Shown here one piece after another: positions 11,689-24,220 of a DNA stretch of 64,000 nt. The position numbers were made by a program, and so were the translations under genes. The notes beneath the pieces are model-generated. The model was not told the origin of the DNA, did no database searches, and worked only from the letters and a program-made list of their open reading frames with translations. This DNA comes from Symbiodinium kawagutii (taxonomy: Eukaryota; Sar; Dinophyceae; Suessiales; Symbiodiniaceae): positions 190,688 through 254,687 of the forward strand of contig VSDK01016836.1 in NCBI GenBank assembly GCA_009767595.1, read 5' to 3'. The number at the start of each line of letters is the position of its first letter. Position 1 is the stretch's first letter.

Positions 11689-12650
11689 GTGCGCTGGGGT
11701 GGCACTCTGCTGTTTGGAGCTCTGACCACCACCGGAAGTGAAGCAATCAATGATGTCTTGCAAGGCCAGCACCGGTCAGAACTTGCATTTGAAGTCGGGA
11801 AGCCAACATGGTATATACGAGGTCTCAAACCTGAATAGTTGGAAATGTTTAGAGCCATGGGATTCATCGGTCAATGAGAGGGGTTGGACGCTTGCAATTG
11901 GGTGGTTTCGATCGCAATGACATGGATGCATTGGATTTGTTGGTCAAAGTTGCATTTTTCCAGGGACAAACGGACTTTTCTTACGGTATCCGATTTTGTT
12001 GGGGGTCTCCAACAGTTTGATCTGAAGCCACTAGGTGATGATGTTACCTTTGGGGATTGGATGCATGTACCTTGACATGCGCGGTGAAGTTGCTCATCTC
12101 CTCGAGTAAGTGGCCTCGCAAACCTGATCTATGGCTGAGATCACGATCCATGAGTTGGTGATATCCCATTGGGTCCGGAACCAATCCGTAGAAGGGCAGC
12201 TTCGGAAACGGCTTGTTACTAGCAGGTGCTCATCTTTCGATTTTGGTGGGATACAGTGGTACTTGTGGCACTCCCAAATGCCATGGCGCTACTGTGTCAC
12301 TGCAGGTCATTGTTTGTAAGGTTACCAACAATTTCGGCGTGTAACAACCACAACCATCTTACTTTAGTATCCATCAGCCGGACCGGCTGTTCAGAAACAC
12401 CAGTGGAAACGGCTAGCCGCTCAATTCAGCTGGTGATGTATCACTTTCACCATGGCTCAGCTACTGATTTGCTGCCCTATGTGACGTTAACCTCGGATTA
12501 TCAAACCACAAATAACTGTAAACCCCTGGTTGATTCATAGGGAGTATCCCCCATGAATCGCCCGCTGGTTTTCCATCAAAAATCGCCCCAGCTTTGGTAA
12601 CCGCCGGGTCTCCGTCGCAAGATCCCGGGGGGGCCATCCGCGGTCGTCAG

Positions 12651-12728
12651 CTCGGCTGTGAGGCCTACTGTTTGCCCTTCGCCAGTGGCTCCTCGTCGGT
12701 CTTTGCGCCCTGGGCGGCCGATGAGTCG
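12651..12728 (+). CDS. Candidate exon 10
   Basis: 78 nt, phase 0 both ends, between GTCGTCAG and GTGGGC, in a GC-rich island. Reads LGCEAYCLPFASGSSSVFAP and then WAADES. Other frames are open too. Confidence 0.4.
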
Positions 12729-13766
12729 GTGGGCGTGGGGGCGGTGGTGCCTTGGTCGAAGGTTGGGGAGTGGTGGGGAGGTCTGAGTTCTAGGGGATGT
12801 CTTAGAGGATATCACATTAGCAACGGTTTCAGATGGTCATAGGGGATATCTTAAAGGATCTTAAAGGATCTTATTACAATGGTTTCTGATGGTCATAGGG
12901 GATATCTTAGGGGATATCATACTTAAGGTGGTTTTTTGAAGGTTTGATCATGGTTTCTGACGCTTAAAGTGATGGTTAATGATGGTTCACTGATGATTCC
13001 TGATGGCCAATGGTATGTCTCATTTCTAGGGGATATCATACTTCAGAAATGACGGCTGGTTGATTGTGTTTCTTTTGGAGCAGTTGCGAATGAAATTGGT
13101 GGTGTAATGATGTATGATGATATATGCATCTTAGATACAGGGACTTTTCCCTGGTAGCCTATATGGTTCAGAGTGCGACTGGACCCGTTGGATTGGCTTG
13201 CTGCTATCTAAGCTCACATGTTTGTTTGTGAAGCGGACAGAGCCACAGCGTTCATTCACACCTGGCATGTGAAACCCTTGGCGCCATGCCTATGACAAAA
13301 TTCATTACACTGCACATGTGATTGCTTTTTTGTTGCTTGGAGCTATCATCATCCACCAATCAACCACTTCAGGTCCAACCCTACTTGTTCCGAAGCCCGG
13401 GTGAATGAACCCACTTGAATCCTTTGAATACTCGTTGCAGGCGTGTTGAATTCACCAGCTAAGTTGGCGAGCATAACTAGGGTACCAGGCAAATGGTAGA
13501 TATAACGCGCTTGTTAAATGGCGAATCTCAATCAACTTAAAATCACGATCCCTAGCATTATGGTCGAAGATTTCATCTCTAGTGATGTTAGCTAGATATC
13601 ATCATAGTTAGAACCAGCTTGGTAGATATAATAGTTAGATATAATCATAGTTAGATATAATCATAGTTAGATATAATCTCATCCCTAGTTAGATATGCTT
13701 ATTTTCCTCACCGTTAGAACCAGCTTGGCCCTTGGAAGTGGCACCTGCGTGGGTCCGGGCCTCCAG

Positions 13767-13799
13767 GAACTGCCTGGTCGTGGAGCCCGCTCGGAAGAG
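13767..13799 (+). CDS. Candidate mini-exon 11
   Basis: 33 nt, phase 0 both ends, between CCTCCAG and GTGAAG. Reads ELPGRGARSEE. The GC-rich island starts at 13732 and allows longer alternatives. Confidence 0.3.
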
Positions 13800-13837
13800 G
13801 TGAAGTCAGTGAAGCAGCGGCCGTTTTGATGGGGGTG

Positions 13838-14110
13838 AACCGGGGGTTGGTGGTGGTTACTAGTGGTTAGTAGTGCTTAGTAGTGGTTAGTAGTGGTTAG
13901 TAATGGTTAGTAGTGGTGATGAATTTATTTATATTGATTTGTAGTGATAGTCATTAATTGCATCATTGATTTATAGTGATTAGTAGTGGTTAGTAGTTGA
14001 TAGCAATTTATCAAGCAGAGAACATGGATTTACAGTGGTGTTAGCAGTGGTTAGTAGTAGTTAGTAGTGGTTAATATGGTGAATATGATAGTAACCATAA
14101 GTGTTTTTAT
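13838..14110. repeat. TAGTGGTTAG degenerate simple repeat
   Basis: Long run of GGTTAGTAGTGG-type units in the intron after candidate exon 11; no coding signal. Confidence 0.9.
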
Positions 14111-14848
14111 AGTGGTGAGTGATGGTGAATGATAAGGGGATAGAATTGGTAATGATGGTGAATAGTGGTCAATCATTACTTCAAGCATCGTTTCCTTATC
14201 GATTTAGTGATTTGCAGTGATTAGTGATGGTGAATGTTAGGGGCATATAATGGTTAGTGATGATTAACCAATAATTATAGTGATTTATAGTGGTTACTGA
14301 TGGTGAATAATGGTTAACACTGACTCATGATGGGAATAGAATAAGGAATGTAATGATTGATAGCCAACAATAGTAGGGAATATAATGGTAAATGATGGTA
14401 CGGCAGGGGTACAGGGTGAACTGACCTGCAGCCACATGTTGGTTGAATCATGGCTAAATAAGTTGCCGAACACCACTTGTTAACATGAATACTTCGCTAA
14501 TAGCACATTTTCAAAGACAAGATGAAGCGAAGAAAACACAGATACAGGAACATCCGCAAGACACGCCGGCAGGCTGGCGGATTTAAATATCATCCCGTAT
14601 CCGATTGTTGTCTGTGAAGCCTCCACATGCTTAGAAGGTTTGTAGAAGAAGTGCATGTCGTGGTACAGGTTTCCCCGAGACAATCCCTGCATTTTGGTTT
14701 CATTTCTGAATGTTTGGCATTGAGTGAATGATGCTTAACAAGAGTCAATGCCAGCAATGATAAGCAGTCCAGAAACTCTTGTTGCTAGCTGTTGGTCGGA
14801 GGGAGCGATTCGGAGCCAGGGTATCCCGTTCTAGCCCTTTAAACAGTG

Positions 14849-14885
14849 AAGCGGGGCCAGGAGCTACCAGGAGTGGCCTTACCAA
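14849..14885 (+). repeat. GGCCAGGAGCTACCAGGAG dispersed motif
   Basis: Related copies lie at 34679-34716 and 54883-54924; two of the three follow a CCCTTTAAA box. In translation it gives PGATR, so it may be a mobile GC-rich module or a shared exon fragment. Confidence 0.6.
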
Positions 14886-15121
14886 ACAGTCGTGTTTCTG
14901 TTGTACCTCCTACGGATGGCTACCCTCTGGCAAGCTAACCTCAAAGTCGAAAATCCATTACTTGTAGATTTTCCCAAAGTAGTCCCAAAGTAGTCCCAAA
15001 ACCTGGTTGCGCAGCTGCGCATTTTACCCATCAAAATGTGTCAGGTGATTTTTAGCGCAACGACAGGGGAGCGTAAGGACTGCCAGAGCGTAAGGACTGA
15101 TGGTCTTCTCAGCTCCTGCAG

Positions 15122-15163
15122 GTCATGCCGCAGGACGATGCCGGAGATGGAGCCATGTTGGAG
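15122..15163 (+). CDS. Candidate mini-exon 12
   Basis: 42 nt, phase 0 both ends, after TCCTGCAG, with a GC donor (GCGGGT). Reads VMPQDDAGDGAMLE. A GT donor further on would extend it (AGGFSPVG). Confidence 0.4.
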
Positions 15164-15215
15164 GCGGGTGGATTTTCGCCCGTGGGTGGTCGGTTGGGTT
15201 GGCCAATGGGTCTAT

Positions 15216-15334
15216 GGTAGGTTCTTAAGCCAAGGGGAAGCCCCAAGTTATGGTTGGTTGATTGCTACTAACTACTAATGATTGATATAAAGGATGACAA
15301 CCAGGGGTACCCCTATGAATTGAGAAACACCCAT
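15216..15334 (+). mobile_element. MITE family B
   Basis: GGTAGGTTCTTAAG to GGTACCCCTATGAATTGAG. Confidence 0.7.
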
Positions 15335-15808
15335 ATGTTGATGATGACCACACTACAGTTTTCCCTGGATTGTAAACTACTTCCCATTTTTGGGATGCTT
15401 GGCGTTGGCCCATATGTGACCAGATGTGCAATCAGCCAACAAGCAGCATTCCAAACCCTTTGGGTATCGAGTGACACAGGCGGAGTATCTTGTTCAATAA
15501 TCCAGATAAATTTGTGTTTATTTCTCATGGTGTGAACTCCTGACCTAACCGCTTTCTCCACTTTCCACTTCATGTTCAAGATGCCGACAGGTTGGTTGAT
15601 ATTCAGCTAGAGTGTGATCTTGCGAATCTACCAACAAGTTGTCGATTAAACAGTGGTAACATCCCCAAAGACCTCCTGGGTCCTATGCATCTTTCATGGC
15701 AAGCGGTTTCGATCGCAACATGACTTGGGTTCTGGAATCCACAGGCTGGATAGACAGATGCAAACACGCATGGGTCTCACTACTGGAGATGACCTGGTCA
15801 CCAGGTCC

Positions 15809-15932
15809 ATAGCTACAAAGTGGGCCCCCAACCACTTATAAGTTGGTTTATAACTTGTCAATTAGGGTTAACTACCAGTTATAAGGGTTATAACCCAACT
15901 TAAAGGTGGTTGGGGGCCCACCTTGTAGCTGG
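15809..15932. mobile_element. Foldback element with 38-bp arms
   Basis: Arms 15809-15846 and 15895-15932 are inverted copies (CTACAAAGTGGGCCCCCAAC against its complement, few mismatches) around a 48-bp TAACTTGTCAATTAGGG-type middle. Confidence 0.8.
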
Positions 15933-16088
15933 ATCATCCACGGCTGCAGCTGGTTCACTTCGGCTGAGAACCAAGCCTTGGACCGCCTGTAGCTGAGCAC
16001 TAGAGGGGTCAGCCATTGGGGCGGATTGGGTTCGTTTCAGTGGCCTTGGATCTGTCGATGAATTGACACAATCCGATGGTTTTTGCTT

Positions 16089-16150
16089 ATATCAAACTAT
16101 ATCATATCATATCAAACTATATCATATCATATCAAACTATATCATATCAT
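16089..16150. repeat. 20-bp tandem repeat, 3 units
   Basis: Unit ATATCAAACTATATCATATC, three identical copies. Confidence 0.97.
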
Positions 16151-16360
16151 CACTATAGTTGTTGGTTACATCAAGTCTTGTCATATCTATCCCACCCTTG
16201 TTCGGGGGGTTATTGAATTCTGAATGGTTGCTCAACCCGACCAAGCACCCGACCAACCAACCCCATCCACCCAATCACCCAATCAAGTTCCATAGTCTGA
16301 GCTCCAGCTGAAACGTCCAGGGGAAATCCAACACCACGTGGGTCCACCGTGGCTTGGAAG

Positions 16361-16426
16361 GCCTTGATCAACGAGATCCTCTCGGACTTGCGAGGCTGTC
16401 CTTACGTGCGGACCCCCATTGATGCT
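16361..16426 (+). CDS. Candidate exon 13
   Basis: 66 nt, phase 0 both ends, between TTGGAAG and GTGAAC. Reads ALINEILSDLRGCPYVRTPI. The frame is open upstream to 16321 as well. Confidence 0.5.
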
Positions 16427-17631
16427 GTGAACCATTCATGTCCGACCAGCCATGGTTGCAGCCGTGGCTGTTGACCAATGGTCGAGTGATGGTACAGTAG
16501 TGGTTGACGAATGGTTTAGAATGGTTTACATTACAGAGTGGTACCCCAATGAGACTGGTCGGTTTCTAAATAATGTATATACACATTATAACTAGGATAA
16601 CTCAGAGAATGCTATGGCTTATATACTGGTTATGGCTAGAGGTAGATTGTGCTACCGCAGTGGATTGTCAGAGCCCAGGGGCCCCGAGGTGAATCGACTG
16701 GTGGTGCATTGGCTTGCTGCTGATGAAGATCAATTAGTCTCCATCGATGATGAGAAGTGATCTATGCATGATTAGTCTCCATGAAGATCGATTAGTGGTG
16801 CATTGGGTTGCTGCTGAATCGACCAGTGACGCATAGATCACTTCTCATCAGTCGGTTCGCCAAAAAATGGTTCCTAATTCACCAAGCAGTTGGACGGACC
16901 AACCAACGGACCAACATACAACAAGGACATCAGTAGGATTCCTGATTCCTTGGGCAGTTCAGTGAGGTATGCTAAAATCCAGGAGTGATTTTAGTGGCCA
17001 AAGCCATTACAAGCATCCCAACAGCTGGGAGTGACCCTGGTGATGACGAACAAATATAACAAATAGTAACCAACAGCTTCGGGATGGTGAATCCACATGT
17101 GAATCGAAAGATTCTTGGTGGAGGACCACACCTTTGTTTTGTCGTGTGGGGATGGTGTTTTCCATGACTTGTCTTGACCTTAGACCAGCCAACCTGGGAT
17201 GATGGAATCATATCTTTCGGATCCGGAGTAGGTCTCTAATCTTGTTTGATCATCCTCACCAGTTCTCCAGCTCCACTGACCCTTCTTAACAATGGTCACT
17301 GGCACTGTCACCAAGCCACCACAATGTGACTGTGACGATGATGAACCATGATTGACCATCAGTTACCATTGTTCAAACATCATAAACCAGCACAAGCCAT
17401 CATTTCGGCCGTCGTGCAGCATCTCCCATGGTCATCCATTTACCATCAACCATCAACCATCATTCCATCCGTGATTTCAACATGTTGCAACCACCATTCA
17501 CCATCATTAACCCTCCATTCAACCATCAAATCGACCATCCGTTCAACCATCCAATCAACCATCAAATTACCACCATTTCACCACCATTTCACCACCCTTA
17601 ACACCATCAAACCCCCCTGGGAGTGGCCGAG

Positions 17632-17688
17632 GTGCTGGTGGGTTTTTCGATGGGTGGCGGCCTGGCTATGGACCTTGCCCTGCGGCTG
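17632..17688 (+). CDS. Candidate exon 14: serine-hydrolase elbow (thioesterase-like)
   Basis: 57 nt, phase 0 both ends, between GGCCGAG and GTGGCG. Encodes VLVGFSMGGGLAMDLALRL. GFSMGG is the G-x-S-x-G nucleophile elbow of alpha/beta hydrolases, with the strand before and helix after it as in thioesterases that release or edit PKS chains. Whether it belongs to the same gene as the KR 29 kb downstream is unknown; a separate hydrolase gene is equally possible. Confidence 0.55.
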
Positions 17689-18437
17689 GTGGCGGGGAGA
17701 CCTGGTGGACTGTGCCGGCTGGAAAGGGCTGGAAATGACGAGGTTCGTGGTACTTTATATGCTAGTTGATGATGGTTTCTGATGGTGTTGGTGATGATGG
17801 TTGATGATGATTAATGGTGGTTGATGTTGATGATGGTTGATGATGGATTTTGATGGCTCAGGATGGTTTATGATGGTGTTGATGATGGTTCACGGTGGTC
17901 TATGATGTTTCTTGATGGTTAAGAATGGTTTATCAATGGTTCGACAACAAAGCTCACTATATAATTATTCTTGATTGTTTATGATGGTGTTAATGTTGCT
18001 TTATGGTCGGCTTTTGAAACGGAATTAATGATGTTTAATGTCAGTTCTCGGTCTTTGATGATGTGAACGATGGCTGGTGAATGATGTTGAATCGTTGACC
18101 AACACAGGTGAATGATCATGAAAACTAGAGAGATAATGAACACGATGTGTGTGTGTGTGTCAATGATACCCAATAATTCTGAATGTATGATGGCCAACAG
18201 TGCTTGATGATGCTTAATTAAGCACTAGCCAACAATGACGGATGACAATCAATATAGAATAACAACAACAGTGGTGAACAATCATTAACAGTGATTCATG
18301 CAGGTTGATCACTGATGGTTGAGAATCGTCGACAATGAGTCATTGTGAAACAGTTGGGTTGGTTTTCCACTTGAAACCATTGCAGGTAGCAACAACATGC
18401 AATGATTGACGCCTGTGGTTGCGCTCCTCCGGTCCAG

Positions 18438-18515
18438 CACAAGCACGACCGAGGAACGGGGGTCTGCACCACTGCCGCTTGCAGTCCGGATGCTCGATCG
18501 ACGCATGTTGCAACG
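18438..18515 (+). CDS. Candidate exon 15
   Basis: 78 nt, phase 0 both ends, between CGGTCCAG and GTTTGC. Reads HKHDRGTGVCTTAACSPDAR and then STHVAT. A frame on the opposite strand is also protein-like, so the strand is not certain. Confidence 0.3.
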
Positions 18516-18535
18516 GTTTGCAGAAACCCGATATG

Positions 18536-18654
18536 TGGCTATGGGTCAATATTAATCATCAATAAAGGCTCATAATGACCAACCAAATCATGAGGAAAAC
18601 AATGGTTAATGATAGGGGAACCAGGGGGACTAAGGGTTTTGACTCACAGCCATA
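18536..18654 (+). mobile_element. MITE family A, short form
   Basis: GGCTATGGGTCAATATTAA to TTTTGACTCACAGCCAT. Confidence 0.85.
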
Positions 18655-20417
18655 TGTGTCAAAGCCCTAAACCACCCCAAAACGTCCAAGAATCTTTTGA
18701 TGGACAACATGCACCCTGTGGTTCCAGTGCCCCGGAAAAGGAAGTGGGACAGGCCAGAACTGGGTCAACTAACAGGTCCATGGCATGGATTTGGCAATCT
18801 GCTTTGGCACTTGTCCTTTGACCTCTGTGGAGCTGTGATTTCTGTTGCAAGGTCTACATTGCCGGACGAAAGCCTCCAGCGAAGAGACCGACAGATGTGT
18901 TGCTAGACCGCAGTGGATCCGGGGCAGGGGTGGCGACCCAGCCAAGCATCAAAATGACCGAAACTAACCCCCCTTTGCCCTTCGCCCTTCGCGATGAAAA
19001 ATGCCCCAGGTCCCCTGGTTGAGTTGGGTTCTGGATCAACTAGAAAACCTTGTGAGGTTACAGACGGTGGTGCTTGGGCTCTATGAGCAGGGGTGCACAA
19101 TATCAAATCACAGCTGTTGCTGCACGTGGTAGCCACGTCGTGGTTCCAGCATATCTTTCTAATGATTTTCTACCAATTGGATGGTCCCGTAGTTGAAGCC
19201 ACAGCATCGGTCAAAGTACTGAGTTTTCGTTGAAAACTCAGAGGTGCTGATGGTCGCCCTAGCGTGATGCTACTCGACCTCTGAGTGTTTCCACAGGAGA
19301 ACTAGGCGCATCAGCAATCACTAGTGCTTCGAATAACGGACCAAAGTAATCTTCAGGCTATGAATGTGAAGCGGTGCATGAAACCATCAGTCAAAGTATG
19401 TACCCAGGATTTGTTTTTTTTACATTTAATCATATCTCCTCTCCACAAAACATCATCTAAAATCTCTCAACTAATCTCAAAGAAAGCAAACATCTTGGGC
19501 TTCCTTTGTTTATAGATGTGTTTCCTTTGTTTATTGAAGCTATCACTCCAATAGCAGTGTGATACTAAGTTCTGTCAGGGTTGTCACCCTTTGAGCAGAG
19601 GTCTACTTGGATAGTTCATACACAGACCCAGGCGTGAGGAAGTTTTACCGTAATGCGGGTGTAAACAACAAAACGTGGTAATTTGTAGTGATTCAATCAT
19701 CGTCCAATCACGACGGATTCCACTACATGACTCACTGTTTCCCTTGGGCTAGTCGCGTTACCAACCAAATTGTTAACCAAATCGTGGAGATGATGAGATG
19801 ATTCACATGTATTAAGACGAAATCACCAAACCATGGGAAAATCACCGGGATCATCCGGGATCATCCCTTGAAATACTTGACACTTGCCCTCCTAGGGGCA
19901 ACACAGGACTCTCCCAACAGAGCATCCCAGCAGGAAACTCATCTTCCAATCTCGGTCTATGTGAACGTGTGGGAGGCTAGGTGGCCAGCATCTATATGAT
20001 TATATACATTGATTAACCATTGCTGGCTGCGACTAGTGGTTGCCCCATCCTGTGGGTATCCACTATGAACCATTACAAACCATGGGAAGTTCAACCATAA
20101 GAATCATGATCATAGGAATCACAACGACAAACTCCATGCAATGAGAAATCGCTACTATAACCACTCTTGAACAATTAACCACTAATACCCGCTATTTCTA
20201 CCCACTGTTAACCATCATTACTGCCCACTATTACAACCCACTATTACTACCCACTACTATCACCCACTATTGACCCCACTAAACTATTCCATTCTTAACC
20301 CAACTATTAGCCACTATTGCCCACAATCAAGCACTACAAACCACGGTTGCCCAAGGTCCATCAACCAATGGTTGGGACGCATGGGTCCCATGGGTCGCAC
20401 CCAGGCCATCCATTGAG
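18655..20417. other. No firm gene
   Basis: Small open, GC-rich patches at 18905-19040 and 19885-19975 have ambiguous frames. Otherwise CCACTA-type simple sequence. Confidence 0.4.
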
Positions 20418-20480
20418 ATGAGCAATACGGAGTTGGCAGCACCTTGGAGTTCCGCGAACGGAGTTCTGGGATCTCAAGGA
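20418..20480 (+). CDS. Candidate exon 16
   Basis: 63 nt, phase 0 both ends, between CATTGAG and GTCGTG. Reads MSNTELAAPWSSANGVLGSQ. No domain named. Confidence 0.4.
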
Positions 20481-20507
20481 GTCGTGTTTGGTAGTGGTAA
20501 ATGAGAA

Positions 20508-20722
20508 TGGGTCAGCTGCAGTTCACCAACAAAAATAGCTGGTTTAGCTGGTTAATAATAGGGGATGATAAGTAACAATAGTAGGGGATATACCAGCTAT
20601 ATATGGCGAACTGGGTCAATATTAACCAACCAACTAATGGGGGATAATGACCAACAATAATAAGGGAAACAATGGTTAATGATAGGGGAACCAGGGGGAC
20701 TAAGGGTTTTGACCGACAGCTA
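20508..20722 (+). mobile_element. MITE family A, long form
   Basis: Contains GGGGATATACCAGCTATAT followed by the short-form core and TTTTGACCGACAGC. Confidence 0.8.
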
Positions 20723-20773
20723 AATGGCGGTCAATCGTGAGATAAACTATGATTCATCATAGTGGTTGATAGT

Positions 20774-20998
20774 CCCTATGCTTCCAGTTACCATGAAATG
20801 GTAGAAACCAGCTGGTTTAGGTACCTGACGTAACTGGAAGCAAAATGATCATGGGAACATTAGATCGTAGGTGTTTTTTCTTAATCCCTATGCTTCCAGT
20901 GACACCATGAGTAATAGTAGGTAAGCAACCCCAGACAACATTGGTAGAAACCAGAACTGGTTGCACACGCTTTCATGGTAAGTGGAAGCGTAGGGAAT
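20774..20998. repeat. Two adjacent foldbacks with CCCTATGCTTCCAGT ends
   Basis: CCCTATGCTTCCAGTTAC at 20774 faces GTAACTGGAAGC at 20830. A second pair starts ATCCCTATGCTTCCAGT at 20884 and ends GTGGAAGCGTAGGGAAT at 20998. Related single arms occur at 41227 and 41291. Confidence 0.65.
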
Positions 20999-21116
20999 GA
21001 GTCAGTCTTCCATGACTTATAACCCTCTTAATGACTTTATCTTGTGGGAGCCTCAAAGTCATGAGTTATAGCCAAAGAGTTCTTCACTCGTTGTCCGAAT
21101 CGTAGCAGACTGCGAG

Positions 21117-21203
21117 ATTCGGATGGTGACCGCAGGCCCCTCTGTGGGAGTTCCAAGGGGCACACCGGACACCCCGGACACCCCGTGTGGAACCGGGGCC
21201 GAA
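21117..21203 (+). CDS. Candidate exon 17
   Basis: 87 nt, phase 0 both ends, between TGCGAG and GTGTGA. Reads IRMVTAGPSVGVPRGTPDTP, with a GACACCCCG duplication inside. The frame extends upstream (VRIVADCE). Confidence 0.4.
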
Positions 21204-22014
21204 GTGTGACAAGTGTGATCTGATCTTATCGTGTCATCTCGTGTCTAAACATTTAGGGGAAAGGAAATGTGGCGCTTGGAAGTGATGTTCAAGCCCTTGT
21301 TGACCCCAGCCACAAAATTATCAAAAGTAGCTTGGAGAAGTGGAAACACGTCAAATGCCACATGCAAGGGAAACTCAAAGCCATCTTTAAAAGAACAGCT
21401 GGACCAACAGGTGCGAGAAGGTGTAGTCTTTGTAATTAGCTATAATATGTTTTAATTTTAGTTGCTGGTGACAGCTTATTCACTGATTAAACAAGTCCTC
21501 GGGTGGAATTACCATATCAAAGAATAAGATCAAGTGTTTTCACCGTCGCAGAATCATGCAAATGCACAGGCACACATGTGCATGAACATTTATTTGTTCA
21601 CACAAATGTATCGCACACGCGCACACTGACAGTGTCACGCATATATCCTGTATCAATCATTTCCAACCGTCAATAATTAGTCATTCACCATTGTCATCAA
21701 AAGTCACTACATAGGCATCATTGATATCACCAGCATGTATAACCGTTATGAGCCACTATTAGTCAGTATTATCAACCGTTCTCAACCACTACTAGCCAGT
21801 AACGATCATTGATATCACTCAATCATTATCAAATATTTTCAATTTCCAATCAGCAAGTTTTTGATATCAATCATTATCACTCAATCATTATCATTCACCA
21901 CCAATCGTGAACCATTACTAGCCATCAATAATCACGAACCATTGGTGATATCAACCATCATTAACAATCATTTAATATTGAATAATAGTCCTTTCTAACC
22001 ATAAACCATTAACC

Positions 22015-22062
22015 ACTAGCCATCATCATCCACTAGCCATCATCATCCACTAGCCATCATCC
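22015..22062. repeat. 17-bp tandem repeat
   Basis: Unit ACTAGCCATCATCATCC, nearly three copies. Confidence 0.95.
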
Positions 22063-22191
22063 GCTTACTCAATGGTTAAGGATCATTTTCCTCAGCTGAA
22101 CTAACCATCACCCACCACTAACCATCAGTACTTAGCCATTCGCCACTAACCACTAAGCAAAACTAGCCATTGAAAATCATTATAGTAATGG

Positions 22192-22389
22192 TTCACTAGC
22201 CATTGAAAATCATTACTAGCCATTACTAGCCATTATTAAGCATTAACCACTACTTAACCACCAACCATTACTAGCCATTGTAAATCATTATTCACTAGCC
22301 ATTGAAAATCATTACTAGCCATTACTAGCCATTATTAAGCATTAACCACTACTTAACCACCAACCATTACTAGCCATTGAAAGTCATTA
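22192..22389. repeat. 99-bp tandem duplication
   Basis: Two nearly identical 99-bp units starting TTCACTAGCCATTGAAAATC. The right end is 105 bp before candidate exon 18. Confidence 0.93.
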
Positions 22390-22493
22390 GTATGGCCGAA
22401 CCACTAGCCACTAGCCACTAACCATGACTAACCACCCATCTTGCGTTCATTGCTTCCCCTGGCCTCGCGTTCGATCGCTCGCACGCGACCGAG

Positions 22494-22547
22494 GCCTATG
22501 CTTTTGCGCCCCCCGAGGCGGCGGCCTCGCCTGAGTTCTTGGAACAT
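22494..22547 (+). CDS. Candidate exon 18
   Basis: 54 nt, phase 0 both ends, between CGACCGAG and GTCAGG. Reads AYAFAPPEAAASPEFLEH. The frame is open from about 22440 to 22610 (FIASPGLAFDRSHATE before, VRASQRWQDHYGQEL after), so the true exon may be longer. Confidence 0.5.
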
Positions 22548-23299
22548 GTCAGGGCGTCCCAGCGATGGCAGGATCACTATGGTCAAGAACTGGTTAGTGG
22601 TGGTGAATAGTTGGTTACTAGTATGGTTAATGATTACTAGTGGTCAATAGTAGGGTTAACAGTATGGTTTATTAAAAAATAGTGATGTTTAATAGTATGG
22701 TTTTTGATGACTAGTGGTTCATTTTTTGACTTTGGCTGCTATCAGTAACTCCGGTAGCTTACTAGTGGTTAATAGCATGGTTGATAGTTACTAGTGGTTA
22801 ATAGTCTGGTTAGTGATGGTTAATAGTTGGTGATTGTTGGTTAGTTATCACTAACTGGTGGTTGATAGTATAACTAATAGTATGATCAAGAACTGGTGGT
22901 TCCTAACAACTATTATGGTCAATGACTGGTTTATGACTTGTTAGTAGCAACCACCAAAACTGAGAATTGTCACTCACTAATATATAACCATTAACTAAAA
23001 TCGGCCTACCAACTATGGTTAATGACTGCTGGTTGACTGGTGGTGAATATACTTTGGTGGTTATTGCAGCAATCAACTACCAGCTACTAAGTACATACCA
23101 CGCAACATGAGCATACCAACTATGGTTAATGACTGGTGGATAGGAATGGTCAATGGAAGATATGTGTGAACAGCATATGAGGCAGCTGACGCACGCTCCC
23201 GGCAATTGCATCTGCAAGTGAAGCTACAGTATTAGCTTGGGATTACTATGATCGGTGAGTTGACCGAGTTCGAAGCAATGGTGTACCAATGGTGTACCA

Positions 23300-24220
23300 A
23301 TGTTTGGACGAGATTTGTTGGCCCATGAGCACCGCTTGGATGGAGGGGTTCTACCCATTGCAATGTTAGATCCACAGAAAGCATCAGAAACCAAGAAAAC
23401 TCCTGCATTTGATGGTGAATCAGCAGCTACTTCTGGTGAAGCTATTCACCCATCCCATGGCATTTCGGCATTTCCCTCAGCACTGAGGTGGTTCCGTTGC
23501 TCAGGTCCGACTTAGAGGCTGGCAGGGCCTGGCTGGTCGGTGAGAGATCCGTTTCGGGCTTCAAAAACAGGTCCCTTGTGGAGGCCATAGCTGCCATGGC
23601 TGGCGATTTGCCAGTGAAGTGGAGGATTTATTGAGATTAGGATCCACTAACTGTTTAGTATTAGCAGTGGCTGAGTGGCAGCTCGTAGCTGCTTAGCAGT
23701 TGGTCACTGATGAAGTTGCGCAGTCGGGTTCTGCTGGGGCTATTGATTGATGGTCAAAACTGGGAGAGCCCGGAATCGCTGATTTATCAGAGATGAGTTC
23801 ACCAGCATCTTTCGAGCTCGCAGCATCCATTAAGACAATGTCGTGCTTAGCCAGGTTGCAGAAGCCATTATAGGACAGCAAACAATCAGGCTATAACATT
23901 GCACTTGTATAATCAGCCTGTCAACCTCATAACTTCCAGAGTCCAAGAAGCCCCTTCAGAAACTGGTGCGATGTGACTGGGGGATCTAGGTGTTCTTTCA
24001 CAACGGTATACAGCGGTTGCGGCCTATAGCCTCGCCTTGAAGCCGTGTGGACAAACCATTCATGTTGATGCCTGGTCGGCTGCCATCCTTCAGAAATTCA
24101 AACTAGTTGGCAACACACCTGAGATCTCCTTTTGGGATAGCATGCCTGCTCTTTTGAATCAGCAACTCTCCGAAGTTTCCCTGAGTGGACCATACAATGA
24201 GGTCCTATCCGTGTGATGGT
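23300..24220 (+). pseudogene. Coding-like remnant with stops and frameshifts
   Basis: Several protein-like stretches follow one another on the + strand: FGRDLLAHEHRLDGGVLPIA (23300), EAGRAWLVGERSVSGFKNRS (from 23515), LGEPGIADLSEMSSPASFEL (about 23760) and IHVDAWSAAILQKFKLVGNT (about 24060). They are broken by TAG/TGA stops. No domain recognised. Probably a degraded gene or element; it differs from the mini-exons in length and in its stops. Confidence 0.4.
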
